Assembly (NCBI GenBank): GCA_963705325.1
Contig: OY970069.1
Span: 3,844,001 to 3,908,000, forward strand
Length of the DNA: 64,000 nucleotides
Direction: 5' to 3'
Source: DATARH01 sp963705325
Lineage (GTDB): Bacteria > Pseudomonadota > Alphaproteobacteria > ATCC43930 > CGMCC-115725
Made by a program: the position numbers and the translations under genes. Position 1 is the first letter of the stretch; every line of letters begins with the position of its first letter. Positions 37,754 through 45,856 of the stretch are shown here, piece after piece. Below the pieces are notes generated by a model. It saw only the letters and a list, made by a program, of their open reading frames with translations, ran no database searches and had not been told where the DNA came from.

Positions 37754-38488
37754 CTAGCCGCAGGCCTGAGCGATCGCCCAGAAGTCCTCGGCCTTGAGAC
37801 TGGCGCCGCCGACCAGCGCACCGTCAACTCCGTCGAGGCCCAATATCTCGGCGGCGTTCTTCGGATTTACCGAGCCGCCGTAAAGGATGCGGGCGCCGGA
37901 CGGGATCTCGACCCGGATCGCCCGGTGGATCTCCTCGATGTCGGCGAGTGTCGGCGTGAGGCCGGTGCCGATCGCCCAGACCGGCTCGTAAGCGATGACC
38001 ACGCGAGCAGAGTCGGCGCCCTCCGGCAGCGAACCGCGGAGCTGCCCGGAGACAACGTCTTTCGCCCTACCCGCCTCACGCTCGGCCCGCGTCTCGCCGA
38101 CACAAAGGATTGCGACCAAGCCGGCACGCCATGCCGCCGCCACCTTGCCATTGACGACGGCATCGGTCTCACCGCAGTTCTGACGCCGCTCAGAATGGCC
38201 GACGATGACGTAGCCGCACCCGGCATCCTTGAGCATTTCGGCGCTGACATCCCCCGTGTGGGCGCCTTTCTCGGCAGCATGGCAATTCTGTCCGCCCAAA
38301 GCGACGCCGCTGCCGGCGATCACCTCGCCGACCGCGGCAATCAAAGTGGCCGGCGGACAGACCAGCAGGTCGGACGCCGGCGTCCCTGCCCTGGCTCGCG
38401 CCGCGATGTCGCGCGCGAGGCCGAGCCCATCGGCCTTGAGCCCGTTCATCTTCCAATTGCCGGCGATGAGTTGTCTGCCCGCAGCCAT
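37754..38488 (-). CDS. tpiA: Triosephosphate isomerase
   Basis: Interconverts dihydroxyacetone phosphate and glyceraldehyde 3-phosphate. The 244-residue barrel has the substrate Lys in GNWKMNG, the electrophilic His in VGHSERR, the catalytic base Glu in AYEPVWAIGTG and the phosphate loop YGGSVNPKNA. It is divergent from ppiD, with about 138 bases between the starts. Confidence 0.97.
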   Translation of the reverse strand: MAAGRQLIAGNWKMNGLKADGLGLARDIAARARAGTPASDLLVCPPATLIAAVGEVIAGSGVALGGQNCHAAEKGAHTGDVSAEMLKDAGCGYVIVGHSERRQNCGETDAVVNGKVAAAWRAGLVAILCVGETRAEREAGRAKDVVSGQLRGSLPEGADSARVVIAYEPVWAIGTGLTPTLADIEEIHRAIRVEIPSGARILYGGSVNPKNAAEILGLDGVDGALVGGASLKAEDFWAIAQACG

Positions 38489-38626
38489 GAGCCCTTCCTC
38501 GGCGGGCGGCGGGGTGGTTGCGGCCCAGCCGACCGGTCTCTATCATCGCCAACCACGATCACACCGGCGCTCGGGCGGGTCAACCCGCGCCGTCGCCGGG
38601 TAAAAAACGACACACGGTCAGCCATT

Positions 38627-40516
38627 ATGTTGCAAGCAATCCGAAGCCGGGCGGGCGGCATCGTCGTCAAGGTGCTGTTCGGCTTGTTGATACTGTCGTT
38701 CGGCTTCTGGGGCCTTTACACCCGCTCACCGTTTTTCCAGGACAAAAACTCGCCCGATGCGGTTGTCGCCAAAGTCGGTGACCGCGAAATTCGCGCCGAT
38801 CAATTCCAAGCCGCGCTGAAGCCGACGGTGGATCGATTGCGCACTCAGTTCGGCGGAGCGCTCGATGCGGCCCAATTGAGACAGCTCGGCATCGGCGACG
38901 TGGTGCTTGGCAAGCTTATCGACGATAGCCTGCTCGACCAGGAGGACGCGCATCTGCAGCTTGAGCTGTCGGATGAGGTGATCCGTGCGGCGATCAAATC
39001 GAATCCGGCCTTTGTCGGCCCCGACGGCCAATTCAATCGCCAACAATTCGACCAGATTCTGGCATTGAATCATTTGACCGAAGACGGGCTGATCACGCGG
39101 CTGCGGACGGAAATCCCGCGCGGCGACCTGCTCCAGGCGCTCACCGCCGGGGTGAGGATTCCCGCTCCGGTCATCGACGCGATCTACCGCTACCGCAGCG
39201 AGACCCGGGTGGCCGACGTGGTCACGATCGCGCTCGCCACCGCCACCGGGGTCGGCACGCCAAGCGACGCCGATGTGCAGAAGTTCTACGAAGCCCACAA
39301 GGACATGTTCAAGGCTGCGGAGTTCCGCGGCTTTACGCTGGCGAGCCTCGGGATCGCCGACCTCGCGAGCGAGGTCACCGTTTCCGACGCTGACATCAAG
39401 AAGATGTATGACGATCGCAAGGACGACCTCGCCATTCCCGAGCAGCGGCAAGTGCGGCAAATCTTGGCACCAAGCGAAGACAAGGCGAAGGCGGCCGAGG
39501 ATGCTCTCGCGGCCGGTCAGGATTTTGCCACCGTCGCGACGACTATCGCCGGGCAGGACCCCCAGACGATCGATCTCGGGCTGGTCAAAGCGAGCGATCT
39601 GCCGAAACCGCTTGCGGAGGCCGCGTTCGGCCTGACGCTCGACAAGCCGAGCCAGCCGATCAAGGACTCCCTCGGCTGGCACATCCTCTTAGTCACCAAG
39701 GTCGAACCACCGAGAACCCCGAGCTTCGACGAGGCGAAGCAGCAGCTCAAGGACGAGTTGACCCAAGAGGCGGAAGCCGACCGGCTCGACCATATCGCCA
39801 ATCAGGTCGACGACGCACTGGCTGGCGGCACATCATTCGCCGATGTCGCCGCCAAGTATCACCTCAAACTGACGACGATCACGGCCACCGATGTCGGCGG
39901 GCGCGACCCCGCCGGCAAACCGGTATCGATCCCGGTTTCGCCGCAGGACGTGCTGAGGCTCGCATTCGATACCGGCGAAAACGAGATCAGCCGGGTCAAC
40001 GCAACCGAAGACGGCACGATCTTCGTCATCCGTGTCGACAAGATTACGCCGCCGCAGACCAAGCCGGTCGCCGACGTCAAGGATCAGATCGTCACCGCCT
40101 GGACCACCGAGCAGAAGCAGGACGCGGTCAAGAAGCAAGCCGACGCGCTCGCAGCCGCTGTCGCGGCCGGCACCCCGCTCGCCAAAGCAGCGGCCGACCA
40201 GAAGCTGACCGTGACAACACCGGATCCGATAGGACGCCGGCCAAAGCCAGGCGCCGGTGTGCCGACGCCGCTCGCGGCCAAGCTATTCGACGCCAAGGTG
40301 GGCGATACCGTTGTCGCGACCAACTCGGCCGGCGCCTATGTCGGTCAACTCAAGGAAATCAAGACGCCCGACAGCACGCCGGCAGATGCTGCCAAGGCGC
40401 TGCAGACCGAGCTCGGTAACGCTGCCCGCTACGATCTTGTCGGCCAGCTGACCGAGGCGCTGAAGAAGCGCTTCCCGGTCACCATCCACCACGACGTGCT
40501 GGACAAGCTGCTCTAG
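38627..40516 (+). CDS. ppiD: PpiD-type periplasmic peptidyl-prolyl isomerase/chaperone
   Basis: A membrane-anchored SurA-N/parvulin chaperone that meets proteins leaving the Sec channel. ATG 38627 gives 629 residues; the open frame continues far upstream but through tpiA antisense. One N-terminal transmembrane anchor (about 13-31), a SurA-like N-terminal region (DREIRADQFQAALKPTVDRL) and a parvulin domain (PEQRQVRQILAPSEDKAK ... SLGWHILLVTKVEPP) are visible, then a C-terminal domain repeating the theme. It converges on trpEG with 7 bases between stops. Confidence 0.9.
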   Translation: MLQAIRSRAGGIVVKVLFGLLILSFGFWGLYTRSPFFQDKNSPDAVVAKVGDREIRADQFQAALKPTVDRLRTQFGGALDAAQLRQLGIGDVVLGKLIDDSLLDQEDAHLQLELSDEVIRAAIKSNPAFVGPDGQFNRQQFDQILALNHLTEDGLITRLRTEIPRGDLLQALTAGVRIPAPVIDAIYRYRSETRVADVVTIALATATGVGTPSDADVQKFYEAHKDMFKAAEFRGFTLASLGIADLASEVTVSDADIKKMYDDRKDDLAIPEQRQVRQILAPSEDKAKAAEDALAAGQDFATVATTIAGQDPQTIDLGLVKASDLPKPLAEAAFGLTLDKPSQPIKDSLGWHILLVTKVEPPRTPSFDEAKQQLKDELTQEAEADRLDHIANQVDDALAGGTSFADVAAKYHLKLTTITATDVGGRDPAGKPVSIPVSPQDVLRLAFDTGENEISRVNATEDGTIFVIRVDKITPPQTKPVADVKDQIVTAWTTEQKQDAVKKQADALAAAVAAGTPLAKAAADQKLTVTTPDPIGRRPKPGAGVPTPLAAKLFDAKVGDTVVATNSAGAYVGQLKEIKTPDSTPADAAKALQTELGNAARYDLVGQLTEALKKRFPVTIHHDVLDKLL

Positions 40517-40523
40517 CGCGGCG

Positions 40524-42692
40524 TTACGTCACCGGCTCATTGCACAGCGTCGTCAGCATCGCCGAGATGATCGGCATGCCGACCGCGCCGGGCGAGGTCA
40601 TCACAAACTCCGGATGGAACTGGACCGCGGCGATCGGCAACGATTTGTGCTCGATCGCCATGATGATTTTGTCGTCAACCGTCTCGGCCGCGACCGAAAG
40701 CACCGCGGGTAAGGCGCCGCGCCGGGCGTAGAGCGAATGGTAGCGGCCTACGGTGAACTCGCTCGGCAGTCCGCCGAAGAGCCTGTTACCCGATGCCCTG
40801 ATGACCGACGGCTTGCCGTGCATCGGCGTGTCGAGCACGTCGAGCGCGCCGCCGTAATACTCGACGATCCCTTGGAGTCCAAGGCACACCCCGAAGATCG
40901 GAATACCGCGCTTCAAGACAATGTCGAGCGTCTCGCGCATGGCGAAATCATCGGGCCGCCCTGGACCCGGCGACAGCAGCACCAGGTCTGGCGGCGGACC
41001 ACCGGCGAGTTCGGCGCGGGCGAAATCATGGCGGAGGGTCACGCATTCGGCGCCGGTCTGGCGGACATAGCCGGCCAGGGTGTGAACGAACGAATCCTCA
41101 TGGTCGACCAGCAGCACCCGGCGGCCGCGACCGGATTGCGGGACTGCCGACGCGGCCGCCGAAGCAACTCCGCGCGCGCCGCCGATGGCCGTGAACAGGG
41201 CGGCGGCCTTCAACTCGGTCTCGTCCTCTTCGGCGACCGGGTCGCTGTCGTAGAGCAGGGTCGCGCCAACCCGGGTTTCGGCGGTCCCGCCTTGCATGCG
41301 GATCGTGCGCAAGGTGAGACCGGTGTTCATGTTGCCGTCGAAGGTGAGGCGGCCGATGGCGCCGCCGTACCAGCGGCGCGACGAGCGCTCCTGCTCCTCG
41401 ATAAAGCGGATCGCCCACAGCTTTGGCGCGCCGGTCACGGTGACCGCCCAGGCATGCGAGAGGAACCCATCCAGCGCGTCGAATTCGGGGCGCAAGACGC
41501 CCTCGACATGATCGACGGTGTGGATCAGCCGCGAATAGATCTCGATCTGGCGGCGGCCGATAACCTTGACGCTGCCGGCGACGCAGACCCGCGACTTGTC
41601 GTTGCGGTCGACATCGGTACACATCGTCAGTTCGCTCTCGTCCTTCTTGGAGTTGAGCAATTCGAGGATGCGGTCGGAATCCTCGATCGCGTCGGCGCCG
41701 CGGCGGATCGTGCCGCAGATCGGGCAAGTCTCGATGCGGCTCCCCTCGACCCGGACATACATTTCTGGCGAGGCCGAGACCAGGAACTCGCCCTCCCCCA
41801 GATTGACCAGCGAGCCATAGGGCGCCGGGTTCGCCCGCTTCAGCCGGTCGAACACCGTGCTCGGCGGGTCGGCGCAGCCTTCCTCGAAGAGCTGGGCGCA
41901 GACCACCTCGAACAGATCGCCCCGGATGAACGATTCCTTCGCGCGCTCGACGAGCTTGGCGTATTCACCCTTCTCGTGGTCGCTCGACCGCGATTTCACC
42001 GCGCGCACCGGGTCGACGCGATAGGGCGCCGCCGGTGTCTCGCGCGGAAGGCCGGCGGTCGATTTGCCGCCGACAGCGAACTCGTAGCAATAGAGCGAGG
42101 CCTGCTGGCGCATGTGGTCGACGATCAGGATCTCGTCGGGCAGATAGAGCACGAGGTCGCGCTGGTCGGCCGGTCGGCCGAGGCGCAGCTTCATCGGCTC
42201 GAACTGGAAGACGAGATCGTAGCCGAAGGCGCCGTAGAGGCCGAGATGCTCGTCTTCCGGACTCTTGAATAACGCGATCAGTGCGCGCAGCACCGAAAAC
42301 ACGCTGGGCTGGCGGCTGCGCTGCTCCTCGGGGAAGCGGGTCTGCGTCTCGCGCATCGTGCCGTCGATGCGAGTCGACGTCGTGGCGCCAAGCGCGACCG
42401 CGTCGAGGCGCTTCAATGCCTCAGTAATGGCCGGAAGCAGCACCTCGCCGCGCGGGTTGAGCGCCTCGATGGTGAACGCACGACCGCGCGCGCTGAACAT
42501 GACCGGCGGGTCGGTGAAACCCATGTCCCAGCGTGTGTAACGGCCGGGGAACTCGAAACTCGACGAAAACCAGACGCCGCGCCTGGTGTCGAGCCGCTCG
42601 GGAAGCGAGGTGTCACCCGGATTGTAGTCGCGGGCAACGACTTCGCGCTGAATGGCGATGCCGCCTTCGGTGGTGAAGCTCTTGCGCTGCAT
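40524..42692 (-). CDS. trpE(G): Anthranilate synthase, fused TrpE-TrpG
   Basis: First step of tryptophan synthesis. The 722-residue protein joins the chorismate-binding component (about 1-510) and the glutamine amidotransferase (about 525-722). TrpE features include the AYSRLI-like IYSRLIHTVDHVEG and CPICGTIRRGAD; TrpG features are LLSPGPGRPDD, the catalytic Cys in GVCLGLQGIVE and the His in AVQFHPEF. ATG 42692 has AGGGGA about 8 bases upstream. It is preceded by a trpL attenuator. Fused TrpEG is known from rhizobia and Azospirillum. Confidence 0.95.
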   Translation of the reverse strand: MQRKSFTTEGGIAIQREVVARDYNPGDTSLPERLDTRRGVWFSSSFEFPGRYTRWDMGFTDPPVMFSARGRAFTIEALNPRGEVLLPAITEALKRLDAVALGATTSTRIDGTMRETQTRFPEEQRSRQPSVFSVLRALIALFKSPEDEHLGLYGAFGYDLVFQFEPMKLRLGRPADQRDLVLYLPDEILIVDHMRQQASLYCYEFAVGGKSTAGLPRETPAAPYRVDPVRAVKSRSSDHEKGEYAKLVERAKESFIRGDLFEVVCAQLFEEGCADPPSTVFDRLKRANPAPYGSLVNLGEGEFLVSASPEMYVRVEGSRIETCPICGTIRRGADAIEDSDRILELLNSKKDESELTMCTDVDRNDKSRVCVAGSVKVIGRRQIEIYSRLIHTVDHVEGVLRPEFDALDGFLSHAWAVTVTGAPKLWAIRFIEEQERSSRRWYGGAIGRLTFDGNMNTGLTLRTIRMQGGTAETRVGATLLYDSDPVAEEDETELKAAALFTAIGGARGVASAAASAVPQSGRGRRVLLVDHEDSFVHTLAGYVRQTGAECVTLRHDFARAELAGGPPPDLVLLSPGPGRPDDFAMRETLDIVLKRGIPIFGVCLGLQGIVEYYGGALDVLDTPMHGKPSVIRASGNRLFGGLPSEFTVGRYHSLYARRGALPAVLSVAAETVDDKIIMAIEHKSLPIAAVQFHPEFVMTSPGAVGMPIISAMLTTLCNEPVT

Positions 42693-42695
42693 CAA

Positions 42696-42726
42696 GGTCC
42701 CCTTTCGACTTACCGCCTCGGGGACC
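42696..42726 (-). promoter_or_regulatory. Inverted repeat that includes the trpEG ribosome-binding site
   Basis: On the minus strand GGTCCCC (42726-42720) is a perfect complement of GGGGACC (42702-42696), with a 17-base loop. The second arm contains the Shine-Dalgarno sequence of trpEG, 3 bases from the ATG. If it folds it would hide the ribosome site, adding a translational layer below the attenuator. Inferred from base pairing only. Confidence 0.45.
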
Positions 42727-42743
42727 CGCTTTGCCCTGCCCGG

Positions 42744-42823
42744 AAATGACAAAGGCCGCCTAGGTTTCCGAGGCGGCCTGCATAAGACATGACAGTCGTG
42801 GCCGCCTGTTAAACGGGCCACCA
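42744..42823 (-). terminator. trp attenuator with alternative hairpins
   Basis: Four pairing segments on the minus strand: 1, TGGTGGCC (42823-42816, within the Trp codons); 2, AGGCGGCC (42807-42800); 3, GGCCGCCT (42778-42771); 4, AGGCGGCC (42761-42754). Segment 1 pairs with the right side of 2 (GGCCACG), 2 with 3 over 8 of 8 bases (antiterminator), and 3 with 4 over 8 of 8 (terminator), followed by TTTGTCATTT. Ribosome stalling at the Trp codons would block 1 and free 2 to pair with 3, allowing read-through into trpEG. Confidence 0.85.
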
Positions 42824-42853
42824 CCAGATTGCTGCGGGCGAACGAGCGATCAT
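42809..42853 (-). CDS. trpL: trp leader peptide TrpL, MIARSPAAIWWWPV
   Basis: A 14-residue open frame ATG...TAA with three consecutive TGG Trp codons at positions 10-12, placed immediately before the attenuator. There is no Shine-Dalgarno sequence: the predicted -10 box lies only 6 bases before the ATG, so the transcript should start at or next to the A of ATG and be translated as a leaderless mRNA. The same arrangement is described for trpE(G) of Sinorhizobium meliloti, where the released leader RNA and peptide also act in trans. Trans functions here are unknown. Confidence 0.88.
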   Translation of the reverse strand: MIARSPAAIWWWPV

Positions 42854-42859
42854 CGCTGC

Positions 42860-42888
42860 GTTATAACAGCGGGCAGCCTTGGCTGCAA
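42860..42888 (-). promoter_or_regulatory. Housekeeping-type promoter of trpL-trpEG
   Basis: On the minus strand TTGCAG (42888-42883) and TATAAC (42865-42860) are separated by exactly 17 bases, a good match to a sigma-70-type promoter. The expected start, 6-7 bases after the -10 box, coincides with the trpL ATG at 42853. Confidence 0.75.
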
Positions 42889-43021
42889 CCGGACGCCGAC
42901 GGGCGCCGACGTGTCGCTCCGCGCAGTCCGTTTCGTGCCGGTTGCGCCGCGAGCACCCAGCTGCCGTGCTCGCGGCGTCCCCATGCTCGCCCTCTAGGGG
43001 CGCTACAAATGGCGGCATGGA

Positions 43022-43999
43022 TCAAAATTTGTAGTTCAATCCCATGCGGATGATGTGGTCGGTCACGTGGGTCGATGCCGTAAAGCGCGTCGAACCCGTT
43101 GCCACCGTAGCGCAGGTATTGGCGCATAATGAGACCAACGGCGTGTTGATCGCGGCATTTACACTGCCGAGATCAACATACAAGTACTCCAACTTCGTCG
43201 ACCACTGCGGACCCAGGCCCAGCAAGCTATCGAGCGCCGTTGTCTCGATGCCTGCGCCCGCCGTCCAACCGAGTTTCGTCGTGTTGGTCGTTCCCCCCGC
43301 AATGCCGCCGGGAAGCCCCCACTGCGCGCCGGTCCCGATCGGAACTCCGTTTGCGCCGCTAATGCCAGGTGACGAGAAAAGACTATATTTGTCGCTGATA
43401 TTGCCAAGCGCGGCGCCGCCCGTCAGATAGAGGAACGAATCGTCGTGCGCCAGCCCCACGCGCGCTCGCCAGGTCGAAAGCCAATTAATGCTCTCTTGGC
43501 TGGTCCAACCTTGTGTCGATCCCGGAACGAAGAAGAAATTCGGCAGCGGCGGAAAGATGCTGGTGACCGGCTGGGTCGAATAGCTTTGCTTTGACCTTTC
43601 GGTCGTACCGCTAAAATCTCCTTCCAGCCCGACAACCAAGCTGCCGAATTGCCAGTTGTACCCAGCCTGCGGCCCGCCCAACAGTCCGACCGAGGAATAA
43701 TTGAAGCGATTGGTGAAAGGGGTGACAGTGGTGAGCGGGGCTGTGAGTGCCGTGAGCGGACCACCACCGATCCCGACCAGAGAGCCGGTCGGATAATTAT
43801 TTGTCCACGTCCAATTATTTGAGGCCTGGCTGGTATCGACGCCCATGCCAAGGTGAACGCCGACATAGGCGCCCTGCCAACTCGTGGCGCTTATCAATGC
43901 CGGCTGCGCCCGGACTGACACGGCCCAGGCCGCAACCGCACCAAAAGCGACAATCGCAACAAGGAGATGTTTCAGACCTCCGGTACGAAAATTGCGCAT
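43022..43999 (-). CDS. Outer-membrane beta-barrel protein (Omp25/Omp31-like)
   Basis: A 325-residue barrel protein. Signal peptide about residues 1-32 (ending in VRAQ), then SWQGAYVGVHLGMGVD, the typical first strand of alphaproteobacterial Omp25/31-like porins, alternating strands (AGYNWQFGSLVVGLEGDFSG, KLEYLYVDLG), and the terminal MGLNYKF with C-terminal Phe. ATG 43999 is 4 bases after GGGGGGA; a TTG at 44011 is also in frame. Transport function unknown. It separates trpEG from trpD. Confidence 0.85.
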   Translation of the reverse strand: MRNFRTGGLKHLLVAIVAFGAVAAWAVSVRAQPALISATSWQGAYVGVHLGMGVDTSQASNNWTWTNNYPTGSLVGIGGGPLTALTAPLTTVTPFTNRFNYSSVGLLGGPQAGYNWQFGSLVVGLEGDFSGTTERSKQSYSTQPVTSIFPPLPNFFFVPGSTQGWTSQESINWLSTWRARVGLAHDDSFLYLTGGAALGNISDKYSLFSSPGISGANGVPIGTGAQWGLPGGIAGGTTNTTKLGWTAGAGIETTALDSLLGLGPQWSTKLEYLYVDLGSVNAAINTPLVSLCANTCATVATGSTRFTASTHVTDHIIRMGLNYKF

Positions 44000-44016
44000 T
44001 CTTCCCCCCAACCGAA

Positions 44017-44041
44017 ACGCAAAAAACTCCGGTTTTTGCGT
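44017..44041 (-). promoter_or_regulatory. Hairpin in the 5' region of the outer-membrane protein gene
   Basis: ACGCAAAAAC-CGGAG-TTTTTTGCGT on the minus strand forms a 9-bp stem rich in A-T pairs, about 18 bases before the ATG and next to the ribosome site. The region from 44050 to 44190 upstream is AT-rich for this genome and probably holds the promoter. The stem could be a terminator for the gene upstream or a 5' UTR element. Confidence 0.4.
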
Positions 44042-44277
44042 ATCATGGTTGGGTTACATCGGACAATCGAATGCGAAATAACAAATTCGCCGAAGAAGAA
44101 TGATGCTTAGTAAAAATATAATGAAATAATTCACCTAAGGGTCATTATTCTAATGAATGTGAAATTTGACGCGAATCGACTTCAACGGCAGGTAATGGCT
44201 TGCTTTCGGCCCGAGATATCATCAACAAAACCGCTAGCAGCCAAAGCCGCAGCCGTCAGCGTCAGAGCAATCTGGAG

Positions 44278-44775
44278 TTAGCCGTCGGCAACAACTTGCT
44301 TCCACCGCGCCAAGCTCTCGGGCGACCACACCTCCTCGAACTTGTAGAAGGCCGGGAAGACGCGGGCGCTTTTCGGCAGCTCAAGCCACGGCACTTGGCT
44401 GCGGGTGAAGATGTGAACGTCGGGCTTGATCGCTTCCGGCGTGTCGAGCGTGCCGGCGCGCAGCAACACCGTGTCGCCCGGCGCCGCGTGGTACTTGCTC
44501 CACAGCGCGGTGCCGCATTTGCCGCAGCGGAAGACGTCGTGCGGCTTGCCGCTGCTGCCCGGCGGGACGCGAAACGCGACCGGCTCGACGCCAGTGGCCT
44601 CGACGAATTTGCGCTCGATCCACAAGTTGATGGCGAAGGCGCTGCCGCTCAGCCGCTGGCAGTCGCGGCAATGGCAAGCGTGAACGATCATCGGCGACTT
44701 GGTCAGCCGGTAACGTATCGCGCCGCAGGCGCAGCCGCCTTCGAGGTTCCTGTTGGCGTTCCCTGGGGCGCTCAT
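44278..44775 (-). CDS. GFA-family zinc protein
   Basis: A 165-residue GFA/CENP-V-fold protein, start ATG 44775 with GGAGGGACG upstream. Zinc cysteines: GGCACGAIRY near residue 14, HACHCRDCQRLSG, and FRCGKCGTALWS. Only distantly similar to the first GFA protein at 7089. Divergent from trpD, with 70 bases between starts. Function unknown beyond the fold. Confidence 0.85.
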   Translation of the reverse strand: MSAPGNANRNLEGGCACGAIRYRLTKSPMIVHACHCRDCQRLSGSAFAINLWIERKFVEATGVEPVAFRVPPGSSGKPHDVFRCGKCGTALWSKYHAAPGDTVLLRAGTLDTPEAIKPDVHIFTRSQVPWLELPKSARVFPAFYKFEEVWSPESLARWKQVVADG

Positions 44776-44794
44776 CGTCCCTCCACTCGCAATG

Positions 44795-44820
44795 GCCCTG
44801 TATAGCCTGATATATAGGGC
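44795..44820. promoter_or_regulatory. Inverted repeat between the divergent GFA and trpD genes
   Basis: GCCCT-G-TATA and TATA-T-AGGGC match at 9 of 10 paired positions around a 6-base centre. In a 70-base divergent intergenic region this could be an operator for either gene or overlap a -10 box (TATATA). Only symmetry supports it. Confidence 0.4.
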
Positions 44821-44845
44821 TGGTGTCGATTTGGAGAACGTTCTC

Positions 44846-45856
44846 ATGAGCGATCTGCGCCCGCTGCTCGCGCGCGTCGCCGCCGGCCATCGCCTGAGCG
44901 AACAGGAGGCGGAGCAGGCGTTCGAGATCATCATGTCCGGCAACGCCACCCCGTCGCAGATGGGTGCGCTGCTGATGGGGATGCGGGTGCGCGGCGAGAG
45001 CGTCGACGAGATCACCGGCGCGGCACGGATCATGCGCTCGAAGGCGCTGACGATCGACGCGCCGCCCGGCACCATCGATACGGTCGGCACTGGCGGCGAC
45101 GCCTCCGGCTCGTTCAACATCTCGACCGCGACCGGGCTGGTTGTCGCCGGGGCCGGGGTCCCGGTCGCGAAGCACGGCAACCGCGCGTTCTCGTCGAAAT
45201 CCGGCGCAGCCGATGTGTTGACCGCGCTCGGGGTCAACATCGATTGCGATATGGAGATCGTGCGGCGTTGCCTGTGGGAGGTCGGCATCTGCTTCCTGAT
45301 GGCGCCGCGCCATCACGGCGCGACCCGCCATGTCGGGCCGACCCGGGTCGAGCTGGGCACAAGGACGGTCTTCAACCTGCTCGGCCCGCTGTCAAATCCG
45401 GCGGGCGCCAAGCGTCTGCTGGTCGGCGTGTTCGCGCCCGAATGGGTGGTGCCGATGGCTGAGGTGCTGGGCCGGCTCGGCGCCGAGCATGTCTGGGTCG
45501 TGCACGGCTCGGGCATGGACGAGCTGACGACGACAGGGACGACCACCGTCGCCGAATTCAAGGACGGCAGGGTTCGCAGCTTCGAGGTCACGCCCGAGGA
45601 TGTCGGGCTGCCGCGCGCGACGCTCGACGACATCAAGGGCGGCGAGCCGGCGCACAACGCCGCGTTGATGCGCGGCCTGCTGGCCGGCGAGAAGGGCCCG
45701 CTTCGTGATATCGTCCTGCTCAACGCCGGCGCCGCCTTGATCATCGCCGGCCGCGCCAAGGATTTGCGCGAGGGGATAGCGCTCGCCGCCGAGACGATCG
45801 ACAGCGGCAAGGCGGCGGCGGTGCTCGACCGGCTGGTCGCGGAGACCAACAAGTGA
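44846..45856 (+). CDS. trpD: Anthranilate phosphoribosyltransferase
   Basis: Second step of tryptophan synthesis. ATG 44846 gives 336 residues (MSDLRPLLARVAAG). PRPP-binding GTGGDASGSFNIST, the KHGNRAFSSKSGAAD loop and HGSGMDELTTTG are present. GGAG lies 11 bases upstream. It overlaps the trpC-moaC start by 4 bases. The operon is separated from trpEG by two unrelated genes. Confidence 0.96.
   Translation: MSDLRPLLARVAAGHRLSEQEAEQAFEIIMSGNATPSQMGALLMGMRVRGESVDEITGAARIMRSKALTIDAPPGTIDTVGTGGDASGSFNISTATGLVVAGAGVPVAKHGNRAFSSKSGAADVLTALGVNIDCDMEIVRRCLWEVGICFLMAPRHHGATRHVGPTRVELGTRTVFNLLGPLSNPAGAKRLLVGVFAPEWVVPMAEVLGRLGAEHVWVVHGSGMDELTTTGTTTVAEFKDGRVRSFEVTPEDVGLPRATLDDIKGGEPAHNAALMRGLLAGEKGPLRDIVLLNAGAALIIAGRAKDLREGIALAAETIDSGKAAAVLDRLVAETNK

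Noticed and set aside
37925..38626. Upstream extension of the ppiD frame through the tpiA region
   Set aside because: The extension is antisense to tpiA and has no family similarity; ATG 38627 gives the normal membrane-anchored N-terminus.
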